In this document: in pieces, positions 53,351 to 64,000 of the stretch
Layout of the letters: each line of letters starts with the position of its first letter
Position numbering within the stretch: the stretch's first letter is position 1
Source: Kappaphycus alvarezii
Taxonomy: Eukaryota > Rhodophyta > Florideophyceae > Gigartinales > Solieriaceae
Assembly (NCBI GenBank): GCA_002205965.3
Contig: NADL03000517.1
Span: 372,001-436,000 of the forward strand
Reading direction: 5' to 3'
Length of the DNA stretch: 64,000 nucleotides
Made by a program: the position numbers and the translations under genes
The notes under the pieces: generated by a model
Databases searched by the model: none
What the model was told of the DNA's origin: nothing
Seen by the model: only the letters and a program-made list of their open reading frames with translations

Positions 53351-53405
53351 TGTACAGCACAGTACAGTATACTGTAGAATATACTGTGCATATATAGTAT
53401 AGTAC
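53351..53405. repeat. TACTG/CAGTA pentamer cluster
   Basis: GTACAGCACAGTACAGTATACTGT, then AGAATATACTGTGCATATATAGTATAGTAC. Units of both orientations with a TATA junction. Confidence 0.8.
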
Positions 53406-53630
53406 TTTTGCACCAATGCACTTGTTGCTATATTTCCGTAATTTTGATCTAGTTTCACATGTTTATTGGACAGTGTACCAGTTTCTAGGTATAGTCATGA
53501 AGCAACAACTACGCAGTATTCCTAAAAACTTAGTTCAGTTCGTTGGCAGCCTGGATCCGCAAATTCTTCCCACACTAGAGTATGCCCTTTTTTGTTTCAA
53601 AAAAAATCTTTATTCTAGTGCAGAATTGCG

Positions 53631-53663
53631 CAGTACTGTACAGTACAGTATACTGTACTACTT
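53631..53663. repeat. TACTG/CAGTA pentamer array
   Basis: AGTACTGTACAGTACAGTAT followed by ACTGTACTACTT. A palindrome centred on TACTGTACAGTA. Confidence 0.9.
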
Positions 53664-54535
53664 ATCCACGCGGTTACCGCTTGACGTTTACTTTTGCCTT
53701 ACTTTTTCTAGAGTCTAGCTGCATCAACTACTGTACTGCCGCCACCACCCCTCCCGAGTCCGACAGTATTGATTTGTACAATTGTGCATAGATTTTGGCC
53801 GTCGGCACATATCGAGCCAATTACAGTCTGTTGACTTGCCGTGAATCTGAGAGGCGTTTTTCATGAGCGCAGAAGATGTCATCGTTTTGTCCTGTATCAC
53901 GTCGCCATTGCCTCTTGACAAACTGTTTTCACTAGAAACATAGGTGCGCAGTTGCATTGCAACGCACTGCATTGCCTGCAATGCTACTCGAATAAATCTC
54001 CAACACGCTCAAGCGGGGTAACATTACGTACCGTTCGCATGCAAAATTAGTACTGTACAGAACTGACTGCACATCGTATCTCATGAAAATGATGGATCGA
54101 GTGTAGATGTGTACAGTATAGTACGACTTGTGAGCGCAGCGGAAGAGCCTTCTGTACTGTACAGAAATGTGCCGTACGGTACGTTACTGTGAACTATACC
54201 GTACTGCACACATCGCACCATAGGTATAGTGGTGGTCCCAGGAGCATTGCGAGCCAACCACCAGTCAAGTCACTATTGTACGTACAGTACTGTACAGCTC
54301 ATTCTCCCGAGACAAATAGCACGATAACGCCATATTTCAGTACTGTACAAGGTGACCATCGAAACACCGAGTGTTTGAGCTTCCCCTTTGCTCATTTCCG
54401 TGACATACTGTATGTATGGGCCGTGTGGCAATGCTTGATGTCACTCAGCTTGCATCATCTCACGTCTTTGTGCTGTGCAGCGCAGTACAACATGTCTACA
54501 ACTCTTGCTTACGGCTAGTTGCGGCTCCGCTTTAA

Positions 54536-54555
54536 CTGTACTGTACAGTACACCT
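54536..54555. repeat. TACTG/CAGTA palindrome
   Basis: ACTGTACTGTACAGTACACC: two TACTG-type units meeting two CAGTA-type units. Confidence 0.85.
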
Positions 54556-55113
54556 GCCATTGCAATTCCCTCTATCAACCCCTCGTTCTCTGCCTCTCAT
54601 GCCAAACACCACCAAGAACGTGCAACGCTCCAACTTCCTCCCAGTTCCAACTGCACCATCAACCCGATACAACATTTCGACTTTAATCACGCTATGTCAA
54701 CTACCATTTCTACCAACTGGCTATCGCAACAAAGCATCCCCTTGCACTCTGTCTGCCCCACACACCAATCCACCCAACCCACGTCTTGTCCACATCCCCC
54801 ACATGGTAATTCACATGTTAAAAAAATTGCCTTGCACCGACTCCTACAACGCTTGTCCTGCACAATTGCACTACACCACACACGTAAACACAAACACAAA
54901 CATCAACACAAATACAGACAGACACAAACACAAACGCACATGGCAACCCATCACCATTACCCTCCACCTGCCACTCACAACCCACTTTCCCCCGCCCCAT
55001 CCCAACCATGTACAAACCACCCTACACCCTGCATCCCGCCCCACCCTCCAACCTCCTCCCCCACACAAACACCTTCCTGCCCACGACATACCATACAAAA
55101 TTCCATAAACTCC

Positions 55114-55934
55114 TCAGGCAGCAGGGTCGAAAATCGAATCCGACTTGTCCACCCTAAACTGCGACCTCACCAAATTCTGCCGTTCACTCACCATCTCACT
55201 CTGCAGCGGTTCCCAAGGCGCCCCCTCAACCTTGTACAACTCCATGTTCATATCCCCACCATGATTCCCCACCGCTCGAAGCAGTGTAGTCAACGTACTC
55301 TCCATACTCCCTCTCCCACCCGCCCCAACCCCGGTCTCCACTCCATCCCCAACCCCACTCCCATCCAAATCACCTCCATTAAATCCCCCCTGTATCACCC
55401 GATTCTCTCCCTCACCCCAAACTCCGTATCTTCCAACCAAACCCCCCTTTCCACAACCCCCGCCACCTCCCTCGACTCTGCCAACGTCGTACACCGCGCA
55501 CTCAACATCTCCACCTCCGACATCAACTCCAATACCCGTCGCGATAATGCCCGAATCTGCACATCCTTCCGTGCTAGGCATACCTCCTTGTCTCGTAACG
55601 CTTTGGCAAGCTCTGCAGACTCGCGCATCTTGGCACGAACTAGATTGTCAAAGGCACCCACGAGAAACTCTTGTTTGTAACGAGAGGCTACGGCGGAAGC
55701 GTGGTTGTCCACACGCTTCTTTTCGTTTCGGAGGCGGTTCCGGTCGCCTGTACGTTGCGCTTCGGCTATCCTGTGTGCCAGTTCTTCTTGCTTTCGCTTC
55801 TTGGTTTCTCGGTACTTGTAGTCCGCGCTTTCTCGTACGCGTTGCACAACGAGGTCCGCTTCATCGTTTTGCTCATCCGTTTCGGTGGTGTGGAAGAGCG
55901 CGGCGTTGAATGGGGGGGTGGGTTGTAGTGACAT
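55114..55934 (-). CDS. bZIP transcription factor, frame broken in the 3' third
   Basis: Start ATG 55934. Residues about 45-75 are strongly basic (YKYRETKKRKQEELAHRI, RNRLRNEKKR) and contain the bZIP DNA-contact signature N-x7-R as NHASAVASR, followed by KQEFLVGAFDNLVRAKM and a long heptad-type helix (KALRDKEVCLARKDVQIRAL, SRRVLELMSEVEMLSARC). These mark a basic-leucine-zipper factor acting in the nucleus. The frame as given stops at 55395 after VREEI-like residues. A neighbouring frame continues with NHGGDMNMELYKVEGAPWEP and RSQFRVDKSDSIFDPAA to a stop at 55114, which is more protein-like than its alternatives, so a one-base indel in the G-rich stretch 55405-55435 is likely. Joined length would be about 273 residues. 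Target genes are unknown. Confidence 0.65.
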
Positions 55935-57579
55935 GGTGAGAAAGGGAGGGTGTGAAGGTTGGAAAGTGAAAGGTGGAGGGAGAGGAAGGGAGGCGGAGAG
56001 GGGGTGAGTGAAGGTTTGGGCTTTTGTGGTTTGGAGAGCGGATTGCGAGAGACTGAGTGGGGACGATTAAAAGGCGTTGACGTGGTTTGCGATCCTCCAA
56101 GGGCTGGCCAATGGTCGGAGACTTGTGGGCGAAGCGCGGTTCAAATGGACCCGTCGCGAGTTCAGACGGCAGCATGCAGCGATGATAAAAGATGCACCGG
56201 TTTACACATGCGCAGCATAATGCGCTCGTATGCGGCTCCTCTTGCAGCCGGCGGTGGGGCCATTTAATATTTGCGACTGGTGAGTTTTTTTTCGCAGGCG
56301 AGACTAGCGCTCGGTGGCTATGGACCGCTACGCAGCCTGCGCTACTGTATTGACAATTCATTTTTACTGTACCATCATGTGTACAGTAACCTTCATGTGC
56401 TGTACAGTACTGTACAGTACAGTAGAGAATACGACTGCGCAATGCCCAATGGCACAGTTTTGTACTTTTTTGTACAGTACTGTACAATAACATGGTGTAG
56501 GGCAGGACTGGACAGAGGCACCGTCGCGGGATGATTCAGAAATTGCCGAAATCAATACCGTACTGTACATGTGCAGCGCTGTACCCAAAACAGTCCCACA
56601 GTACCCCGCAGCTCGTTGATGTGCTAGGTGTGGAGATATTTGCAAGCCGTTCTCATCGCCAAATCCCAACATCAACAACACCGCTTCGCCCTCACACCCT
56701 CAAGTGCTGTCCACTCATGTATGATACCGCACCCGCACCCGCACTCGCACCCCTACCTTCGCCACGCACACAACTCCGGTCAACTTGGTCGGGGGAACCA
56801 ATTCCGTTCCGGCATACATCTCTATTTCCCACTGTGCGGCAATTTGTACAAACTCCATACCGTCCTACAGGCCGAAAGTTCTCGCGCTATTTCTCAAGCC
56901 AGAGCTTTGTTGCTTGGAGCAAAAACATTGGTTACAACCTGAAAGAATAACTATCTTTACGAATGCACCCCCGAAAACGTCGCAAAACCTCCACAGATCC
57001 ACCTAATTTGCCCAATACCGCACACAACTACTGTATCTGCATCTGCATCTGCATTTGTGTATGACGTGAATCCTACTGTATACAGCCCTGTACTGCACAA
57101 TACCCTTCCGCTACATCACGCGTCGGACAGACTGTCGTAATTCAGGGTAATTTAGGTCCAACCAAATTTGGATACAGCACACTTATGCAAAGGGACGCCC
57201 AATGACGGTATCTTACCCTGAATGCGTACAGTATTATTAATTTTCATGATTGCAGTAGCACCATAGTACACTTATCAGAATCGTTTCAATTCACCGCGAG
57301 CAGCTCATTTGTAAGTGCACTAATCACGCTGGCCTTGCAATTCGAAACCAGCATCATGTGCCATACGAAAGATGCGGAAAGCCGCCCGAAATAGAACCAC
57401 CATTGCTATAGACCATCAAATGATAGAACCACAGTGTTGATAGGACCCGCGGCAAACCGCATCAGCATTCGTAAAAAAGCGGCAGACGAAAGTGCGGGCG
57501 GGCCAATTCATCAAGCAGGCAAGTAGTTTCATGTCATGGGGCGCTTAGAGAATCAAAGGCCATGCACAGCTAGGTAAAA
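55935..57579. other. Spacer with pentamer arrays and a small GCATCT repeat
   Basis: No credible gene. Pentamers at 56380-56392, 56400-56426, 56472-56487 and 56560-56572. A short ATCTGC repeat (three to four units) lies at 57034-57057. 55935-56050 is G-rich and presumably the bZIP promoter. Confidence 0.5.
56400..56487. repeat. TACTG/CAGTA pentamer cluster
   Basis: CTGTACAGTACTGTACAGTA at 56400 and TGTACAGTACTGTACA at 56472, both perfect or near-perfect palindromes. Confidence 0.85.
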
Positions 57580-58230
57580 TTCGGTGAAGGTGTGGGGCCG
57601 TTGAGGGGAACTCCTGAGTTTGCCGGCCTGTTTGCGATTAAGGTCGCGAATCCTGTCTTTACGGGCCGTGAAACCGGTACTATCAACGAATTGTGTCGCC
57701 TTTGTGCGTGTAGTGTATTTTCATGGGCTGAAGATGAATATGTTGTACGCTATAGGGCAGGTGTCGGAGAAAGAGGACGTGGTTTGGGGCTCCAGAGGGC
57801 CGCAACAAAAACTTTGCTGTCGCAGGATGGCGTCACGGATGAGGGAGAACATGCAATCATGTTTGGTAGTGCCGATCAAATGGAATGCAAGCGCGGTATG
57901 GACAGAGTTGTGACGGTAGAGTCTGTTGAAACCGTATAGACAAAAGTTTGTAGTGTGGTTCCCGCATACGTCCACCTGTCTGTGGCAGTGGTGGCGAGTG
58001 AATAGCGGGCTATCGGGGGAGACCGTGAGGCTGTGGAAGTGGTGGTCCACTCATAGCTCTTCACATTGGACCGGGTCTGGGCGTCATGCACCCTGTTTGG
58101 GATGGAGAAAGTATTTCTGCGTGAGGCTGCCAGCACGTTGTGGTCGAGGGGCCAAGGTCAAGTGATGACGCGTAACCAGGGAATGCGGTGTGGAAAGATC
58201 GTATACTGTAAGTGGTTCAGCAGGTGAAAG
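57580..58230 (-). mobile_element. Short decayed copy of the non-LTR retrotransposon found at 59943-63440
   Basis: Minus-strand pieces match the C-terminal part of the larger copy: CHRQVDVCGNHTTNFCLYGF with RLYRHNSVHTALAFH (near 57950-57860) parallels its CRRSMDVFGDHAADLCPSGF; LAASRRNTFSIPNRVHDAQT (58130-58070) parallels LAASPGNTLSILNRVQQDA. At DNA level GGGGCCAAGGTC near 58146-58160 also aligns with 60902-60915, and GGAAAGATCGTA is shared further on. Only about 650 bases are recognisable, heavily mutated. Confidence 0.7.
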
Positions 58231-59942
58231 AATAGTATCGAGAGTAGCAGGGTCTACTTGAACTAGAAGACTAGAATATACACATGCACCGTAGCACTAC
58301 CAAAAAACCAAGGCCAGCCTAAAACCTCAACAGCAGCCACACACTTCCCGGTCCATTCCACAACTCAACGCTGGACCACTACGCACAATCATCTCTCGGT
58401 ATTCAAGAGTACACGTTCACGTCCTGCACCAAGCCCACACCCTCAGGTGAAAGCACGAGAAACAACTGCAACACGACCACAGACCACATGGCGCAGCAAA
58501 ATATCTCGCAGATGCGCTTGCGCAACCACCCAACACCACACGAGTTGCAAAGCAACGCGTTTGCAAAGTCTGTGCACAACGCATCACAAACGCTTCGAGA
58601 CTGACACTTCAAACTTCAAACGCCTGCGGTACAATGCACATCTATATCGCAGAACTTTCAGCATTGGTCTCCACCTGCGAGTGCGGCGCGAAAAGTACGC
58701 TGTAATACGGTATGCAGTATGGTGGCGAGGGTGGCGAGGGTATAGGAGACGCGTGCTGTGATTCTGCAATGTGTAAGTCGGTCCGGAATGCATGCTGGAG
58801 AAAGCGCATGTTCGGGCGCTAATCTCTGCGCGTGAATGACCGGCGTCGTAGTGCGAGAGTGTATCCGCTTGTTGACACACGAGGCCGGAAGTGTGGAACA
58901 GTATTCATAGGGTGCATGGCTGCTCGAGTATCGACAAGTAAAAAGGTGCAGACAGGCTTGCTGCGACAGGCACTACAATATATCGGGCTGTTGAGTTGGG
59001 GTGCCAGGGTGCGCAGTGTGCGGCAGTTGTCTCGGGGGCAACTAGGGCTGTGGTTGAGAAACGGTTCGGTGTAGACTAACGGGGTTGTTTTTGGAGTAAA
59101 TGTGCGCGGCGCGTGAATTGGAGGGTGTGGAGATGGTTGGGATTGTGTGGGAGGGCTTTGGGTAACGGGATGTGGAGGTCGCTGGTTGGGGCGCAACAAC
59201 GCCGGAGGGTGTGACGTGTGTGCTGAGACTGGGTCGCTGTGAGATCTTCTGGCAAGGTATGTGGGGCTGGGGTGTGATAAGATCGCTGCAACGAAATTTG
59301 AAGGGTGGCATTGTTAGACAAATGGACGTCTTTAAACATGAAAGATTGACCGCAATCACTGTACTGTTATGACTCCTTTATTTTAACGCGTTTGTTATAC
59401 TGTACACTGCGCCAACTAAAAAGAAATTAACTTTAAGCGACGTTTCAGGGCCGATCTATCAAAGTGAAATCCCTGGAAACTATGAATCGGATATATCTGG
59501 CAATTTCGGCCAGTAAAAACAGTCCACCCGTCTCGTCACGATTTCTACTACGGGAAATCTACTCCACTAGCTAGAGGGGAAATCTAAAACTTCCCTCACA
59601 AACAAGTCATGAGTTGAAAACCCAAACTGGGACCAGGCTTGCCTTGAGTTTCCCTCCCGATACCAGCTAGACCAGCCATCGTCATCTCTTCCGCTCCATT
59701 GTCCACCTCGAATCTCGCAGCCCCGCTTAGTCACGGAATTGCCCGAAGATGACTCTCCACCAACATCTGTACCTGCTCAAACTAGCCCGATTAACCGATG
59801 ATGGGCATTGGAGGTAGAATGCAATACTCATTTCCGATTTTCATAGACTAAAGCAGGCTGTGAAAATGTTGAAATTATGAAAACTAACGACGTTTCCAAT
59901 GGCCGGTTTCGAACCATCAACGATTCATAGATCGCCCCTCAG
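58231..59942. other. Spacer between the two retrotransposon copies
   Basis: No gene recognised. 58403-58612 (minus) gives a Cys-rich frame and 58832-59074 (plus) an open frame of 80 codons, neither recognisable. 59440-59942 may be the 3' untranslated part of the larger LINE copy. TACTGTAC-like units occur at 59359-59369 and 59397-59408. Confidence 0.4.
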
Positions 59943-62900
59943 TTAGGAACTCACCGGGTATGCCAAGTCAGCGTCGTGCAACGGGGCTCGGGACAAGGTA
60001 GACATCGCCATGGACGACCAGATGGTAGCGCAAAGGCGTTGGTAGATCCTGCGGCGAACCGTACCAGTGCCCGTAGACAAGCGGCGTGTGATGGAGGATG
60101 TTAACGCATCAATGAGGCCAGTGGTGGCAGTCGACAGGGCGCCTAGAAAGGCAAAGGCGAGGGGCCGAAAGGTGAAGTTGGGAGAGGGTAGTGCTGTGGA
60201 GGGGAAATTGAGAAGTCGGGGCGCCATTTTGCGCTCGAGGTCGCGAATTTTGTTACGACCGGCGATCTCGACGGTACTGCCACCGATTTGGGTGGCATTT
60301 GTGCGTTTGGTTGATTTGAAAGGGGAGACAGTGGTAATACCACATGCGAGGGGGCGGGAGTCGGACGAAGAGGGAGAGGATGAGGGCTGCAGGAGAATGT
60401 CCGCAGGCCGAAGCTCGGTTCCAGGGACGAGGAAGGGGGCCTCGAACTCCCATTCACGTCCGGCAGCGCGGAAAACGTGGAACCCAAGCGCGTTTCGAAC
60501 CGAGTAATGACGTTGGAGTCTACCGAAACCAGAGGGGCAGAGGTCAGCAGCGTGGTCTCCAAAGACATCCATCGATCTGCGGCAGTGGAGACAGGTTAGT
60601 GGCGGGCTCTCGGGGGAAGACATTGAGGCCGACGTGGGGGCCTAAGCATCGCTGTCCGGTAGGTGGCGGGGATAACGGTGGAGTTGGTGGGGTGCGCGGT
60701 AAGGAGGACAGCGGCAGGGCGTTGCCGGAACGCGATTCCGTGAATGCGAAGGCGTATGTCCGCGTCACTGTGCTGGGTTGGTGAGGGAGTGGCGTTCCAG
60801 TCCTCGTCCTTCCAGTGGACCCGGGCCTTAGCGTCCTGCTGCACCCTGTTTAGGATGGAAAGAGTGTTACCGGGTGAGGCAGCAAGGACACTCGGGGCGT
60901 AGGGGCCAAGGTCCAAGGATGACGTGTAGCCGGGGATCGTGGCGAGGAAAGATCGTAGAAGCGGTTCACCTTGTACAAGGAGGGAATCGGGGGCGGCATA
61001 GCATGGGTGCTCGAGCAGCCGGGAAGTGCGGGGTATCGAGTACCAAGCGGTGCGGGTTCGGGCAGGGGCCGAATCAATGATATTGGCGGCGGTAGCGGCT
61101 TGGAGCGAGGGGTGAACAGCGGAGAAACGCTGACCACCCAGCCGTGTGGGGAGGCAAGCCTGGACCCACGCCCACTCACTAGTGGGACGCCGTTCAGGGA
61201 CTCGTAGGAGGTCTCTTGAAGGTCGTCGAATTGGAGAGCAGCGCTCGAAGAGTGCTGCGGGTCAGCCAGACGAAAAGCATGTGCCACGAGATAGGCCGAG
61301 GCGCAAAGGCGACGCATGTGGAAACGTGCACGCGCGTCGCGTATGCCATTGACCAGGTGAATGGTGTTCTGACAATCCTCGATTTTAGCTTGAAGGAGTG
61401 AATTGGTGAAGTGAGAGTCGTCGAGAGGGGCACCTAATAGTTCGAATCTTTCATCCGTGCCGTTTCGAGTGGGAAGTCATGGCGGAATACGGAGCTGGCG
61501 GGGTGTGGCTAGAAGATCCGAGTTTTGTGTAGGTTGAGGAAAAAGCCGACGGCGGAGATGTGGCACGGGATCAACTTGAGAGCAGTGCGAAGATCATCAA
61601 GCGACCCGATTAGGGGGCCATCGTCGGCGAGCCATTGATTGAATAGAGCGTTGATGGAGCCAGCAATTTGGCGGATGAGGGAATTAATGGTTAGCGAAAA
61701 TGGGAACATGCCTGCAGGACTCCCTCCCGGGTGCCCTGGGCGCTGGGGATCAGCGTGCGTTGGCGGTTCGGGACCAGTAAGGGTGGTTGGGAACGGCTGG
61801 TTGGGAACGGCCGTAGATCATATTCATAAAACGAGCCAGGGTGGGTGTATGGGAAGGTAGAAGGTTCAGCATTTTTTGCCGGTCCACTAGGTTGAATGCG
61901 TTTCGGACATCGAGAAGTTTGGCCGCAACGTTAGGGAGGTGGGAGACCTTCTGGAGGAGGGTGTGCGTATTGTGCACCACGGCGTCCATGCCGGCTTCGA
62001 TATCATTCGCCATCTGGTACGGAGAGAGGAAGTCCCTCGAATCATCGATGGCAGTAGGCAGCAACGCTTTTGTCACAAGTCTTCGGAGGACTGAGCCGAC
62101 GACAATGGGCCTGATTTTTGTCCGGACTTGGAGCGGTAGCAGCGTGGCAACGGCAATAAGGGGAAGAACGGGTTCGGGTAGGCCATCCGAAGCAATGCGG
62201 TTGACCAGCTTGGTGAGGACAGCAAGCCCCGTCACACCGGCTTCGGAACTGACAGCGGTCTTGACCAATAGATGGAACTCTCTGGAGGTGGTGAGGTCAG
62301 GCCCTGCAGCGGTATCCGATGAGATGCTCCGCGTGGCGCAGACGACAGTGGCTTCGGTGATGGAGAGCGGGGGAGGGGAGGGTAGAGGCAGGAAGAGGGA
62401 TGATGGGCTGTTGCGGAGCGGTGTAAAGCGCTCGAAGCGCTTGTAGCGTTTGCGGGTCGTTCACGTCAGCTAGAGGGGCATTGTGCAGAGCAAGCATGGC
62501 TTTGCCGTGGCGCGCATCAGCACAGAGCGTCTCGGCGCGGCGCGAACGTCGGGCAGCAGATACGTCGGGAGGGGCTGGAGGGCGGAAAGGGCCTCGGAAC
62601 AGAGGGCTGCCCATTGAGTACCATTATGAGCACGACGAATCCTTTCCGCTAAAGCCGCGTGCTGGGTTTCTCGGTGACGCCCGCCAGTTTCACACCGGAG
62701 CGTGCGGCGGAGGACGGCAGTGGGGAGCATGTGGAGTAGGAGAAAGGCGCGTTGGATTATCTAGGGCTCAAGGGCGAAGGTAGCGTCCCGGATGAGCTTG
62801 CTGAAGAGGAGAAGGAATGGCTTCATGCAGAACCCAGGAATGGCTTCATGCAGAACCCAGGAATGCCGAGAAAGATATCAGCTTCTCGATATGGCGTGCG

Positions 62901-63440
62901 AAGTACGTCAATGGGGCTTGGCAGGTCAAGCATGGGCAGCGGAGCCAGGGTAGCTGCCGTGTCTGGATCTCGTGGGAGGACGGGGGTAGGAATATGTTGA
63001 GTGCCAAGCATGTTGGTTACGAGTTGTTGGGCGGTGGGGAGGGGAGGGGGGCGGCGTCGCCATGGGAGGTGGTCGCAGGCAGCCTCCGGAGTGATTGACA
63101 GGGACGCATCCTTGGTGGAGCCATGGACGGCAGAGGAGTCCGACGTTGGGGCCGCGGAAAGGTCCGCTTTGGTGCCGATGGCCTAGTCCAGACTGCCGGC
63201 GGCAGTAGAGACCTGAGCAGAGGCCGCGTTTATGGCGCTGGGTCCGTTTTTGCGCTTTGCGTCCGGCTTTGGCTAGGCAGTGAGGGGATGCGGACTTTGG
63301 CAGAATGAGCGCGGGTTTACAGGACCTTGGAATGCTTGCAACGGCGGGCCTTTGGAGGAGGATTTGGTAGATGTATGTGGCGGGTAGCAGAGCCTGTGCA
63401 CGGCGGTGTTGCTGTGGGGGCAGGCTTAACTCGATGGTCA
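59943..63440 (-). mobile_element. Non-LTR retrotransposon (LINE) ORF with RT and C-terminal zinc-finger/endonuclease-like part, decayed
   Basis: Reading the minus strand from about 63440 down, protein-like pieces appear in the order of a LINE polyprotein: an N-terminal helical segment (62730-62297; RRSRRAETLCADARHGKAML, NAPLADVNDPQTLQAL), reverse transcriptase (62268-61509), a thumb-like segment (61433-60850; FDDLQETSYESLNGVPLVSG), then a Cys/His cluster CLHCRRSMDVFGDHAADLC and a segment with RPADILL and CGITTVSPF (60600-60300), ending at 59943 with RRRIYQRLCATIWSS. The Cys/His cluster plus R-P-D/A-D resembles a restriction-like endonuclease domain placed after RT, as in early-branching non-LTR elements. 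There are several frame changes and stops, so the copy is inactive. The 5' end is not defined. Confidence 0.75.
61509..62268 (-). pseudogene. LINE reverse transcriptase remnant
   Basis: 62268-61750 holds IRPIVVGSVLRRLVTKALLP, SPYQMANDIEAGMDAVVHNT and LLDVRNAFNLVDRQKML, corresponding to RT blocks 1 to 4, with the first catalytic Asp in LLDVRNAFN. After a frame change near 61750, 61709-61509 carries FPFSLTINSLIRQIAGSI, WLADDGPLIGS (the catalytic Ala-Asp-Asp at 61628-61620) and VGFFLNLHKTRIF. Both catalytic sites remain readable although the reading frame is broken between them. The expected QGDPLGP block falls in the broken part. Confidence 0.75.
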
Positions 63441-64000
63441 CGAGGTGGAGGTGGAGGTAAGCGAATGGGGTGGTTGTTGGGGGGAGCGCTGGGAGAGGCG
63501 AGGGACGGAGCAGTTAGGATACCAGCAGCGCGAGGTCGAGTGACAGCGGCAGCCGAGGGGTTTGGATTTGTCTGAGCGGAAAACGAAGAGTCAGGGTTGG
63601 GTACGGGGCTACCGACAGGCGGGGAGCGGGACGGAGGGGTGTCGGCAGGGGTGAATTTTTCTCGGTGGTCAAAGGAGGGGAAGGGTTGGTCGCTGGGGAG
63701 GGATCATGAGGAGGGTTTGCGAAGCAAGGGCGCGACAGGAGACATCAAGGGTGTCAGCGTGGGATTGGACGGCGCGAGCAATCGGCATGCAGAAGGTAAG
63801 AGGGGCCTTGGAGCGAATGGAAGTGTGTTTGCATGCCGGCGATTTTGCTGGGGAAGAAGCGGAGTACGCCGGCGGAGGCGTACGAGTCCAAGATTGGAGC
63901 GAGCTCAGGGAATGGAGCATTGTGAAGCGGGAGGGTGCGGAGGTGGCAGAGATGTCGGAGAGAGGGCGTCGGTGGTGGTAGGAAGGAGACGTTTTAAGAA
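63441..64000. other. G-rich sequence, upstream part of the LINE or flank
   Basis: Only short frames on both strands. It may be the 5' region or first ORF of the LINE copy, but no zinc-knuckle or other motif is clear. The window ends here. Confidence 0.35.

Larger units (their letters stand above)
52796..55113. other. Long repeat-rich spacer
   Basis: 2.3 kb without a credible gene. It has the highest density of TACTG/CAGTA pentamers in the window: 53211-53224, 53249-53268, 53351-53405, 53631-53663, 54051-54060, 54111-54126, 54152-54165, 54284-54300, 54340-54353 and 54536-54555. 54560-55100 is CA-rich (ACACAAACAC-like) and gives long but meaningless Thr/His/Pro frames on the plus strand. Confidence 0.55.

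Noticed and set aside
54475..55680. Plus-strand 401-codon Thr/His/Pro-rich frame
   Set aside because: Low-complexity CA-rich sequence at one end and antisense of the bZIP gene at the other.
59870..59950. tRNA-like B-box (GGTTCGAAACC on the minus strand, 59910-59920) just after the LINE stop codon
   Set aside because: Only the T-loop-like sequence fits; no acceptor stem or anticodon arm can be formed with correct spacing. It could be part of the LINE 3' end but is not a tRNA gene.

Overview
This window looks like nuclear DNA of a photosynthetic eukaryote with very few introns, most likely a red alga; that assignment is inference. In support: genes are mostly single long open frames separated by short spacers; there is a nuclear-type gene for a bacterial sigma-70 factor with a transit-peptide-like N-terminus, as expected for a plastid transcription factor; eukaryotic housekeeping genes (SYF2, FANCI, WDR6, RPP40, UBR7, farnesyl-PP synthase) are present; and the transposons are Copia, Ty3/gypsy, Helitron and LINE types. 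Three short introns can be placed (GTAAGC, GTATGC and GTAAGC donors; 134, 50 and 129 nt). No rRNA, tRNA or CRISPR was found.

Layout. Positions 1 to about 14,100 are a transposon graveyard: a decayed Ty3/gypsy chromovirus 3' end (1-1130), a decayed autonomous Helitron (about 3640-7900, Rep plus PIF1-type helicase), and a Copia-type LTR element with both LTRs (7959-13962), probably nested in the 3' part of the Helitron. From 14 to 16.3 kb is repeat-rich spacer. From 16.4 to 32 kb lie a disordered, frame-broken gene, a TKL kinase-armadillo protein (minus), formate-tetrahydrofolate ligase (frame-broken), a TPR protein (minus), SYF2 and FANCI. From 32 to 36 kb is mostly empty, with a decayed membrane-anchored methyltransferase-like gene. 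From 36 to 56 kb is a dense gene island: farnesyl-PP synthase, plastid sigma factor (minus), WDR6-like (minus), a MYND-finger protein, a DUF4864-like plastid protein (minus), RPP40-like, UBR7, a DUF819 membrane protein (minus), 4'-phosphopantetheinyl transferase (minus), a NATD1-like acetyltransferase and a bZIP factor (minus). From 57.5 to 64 kb are two minus-strand copies of one non-LTR retrotransposon family, one nearly full ORF length and one short 3' fragment.

Most genes are unrelated housekeeping functions: tRNA modification and processing (WDR6, RPP40), DNA crosslink repair (FANCI), splicing (SYF2), one-carbon and isoprenoid metabolism, and plastid transcription. No operon-like system is evident. 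Two themes recur. First, single-nucleotide frame breaks interrupt otherwise well-conserved genes (FTHFS four, FANCI two, WDR6, DUF819 and bZIP one each); some sit in homopolymers or microsatellites, so base-level sequence error is a serious alternative to pseudogenization. Second, nearly every spacer in the gene-bearing part carries short arrays of the pentamer TACTG and its complement CAGTA, often meeting head to head as perfect palindromes.

I did not find a clear new biological system. The best leads are the kinase-armadillo fusion revealed by the 50-nt intron, the palindromic pentamer arrays, and a MYND finger with one zinc-binding Cys replaced by His.
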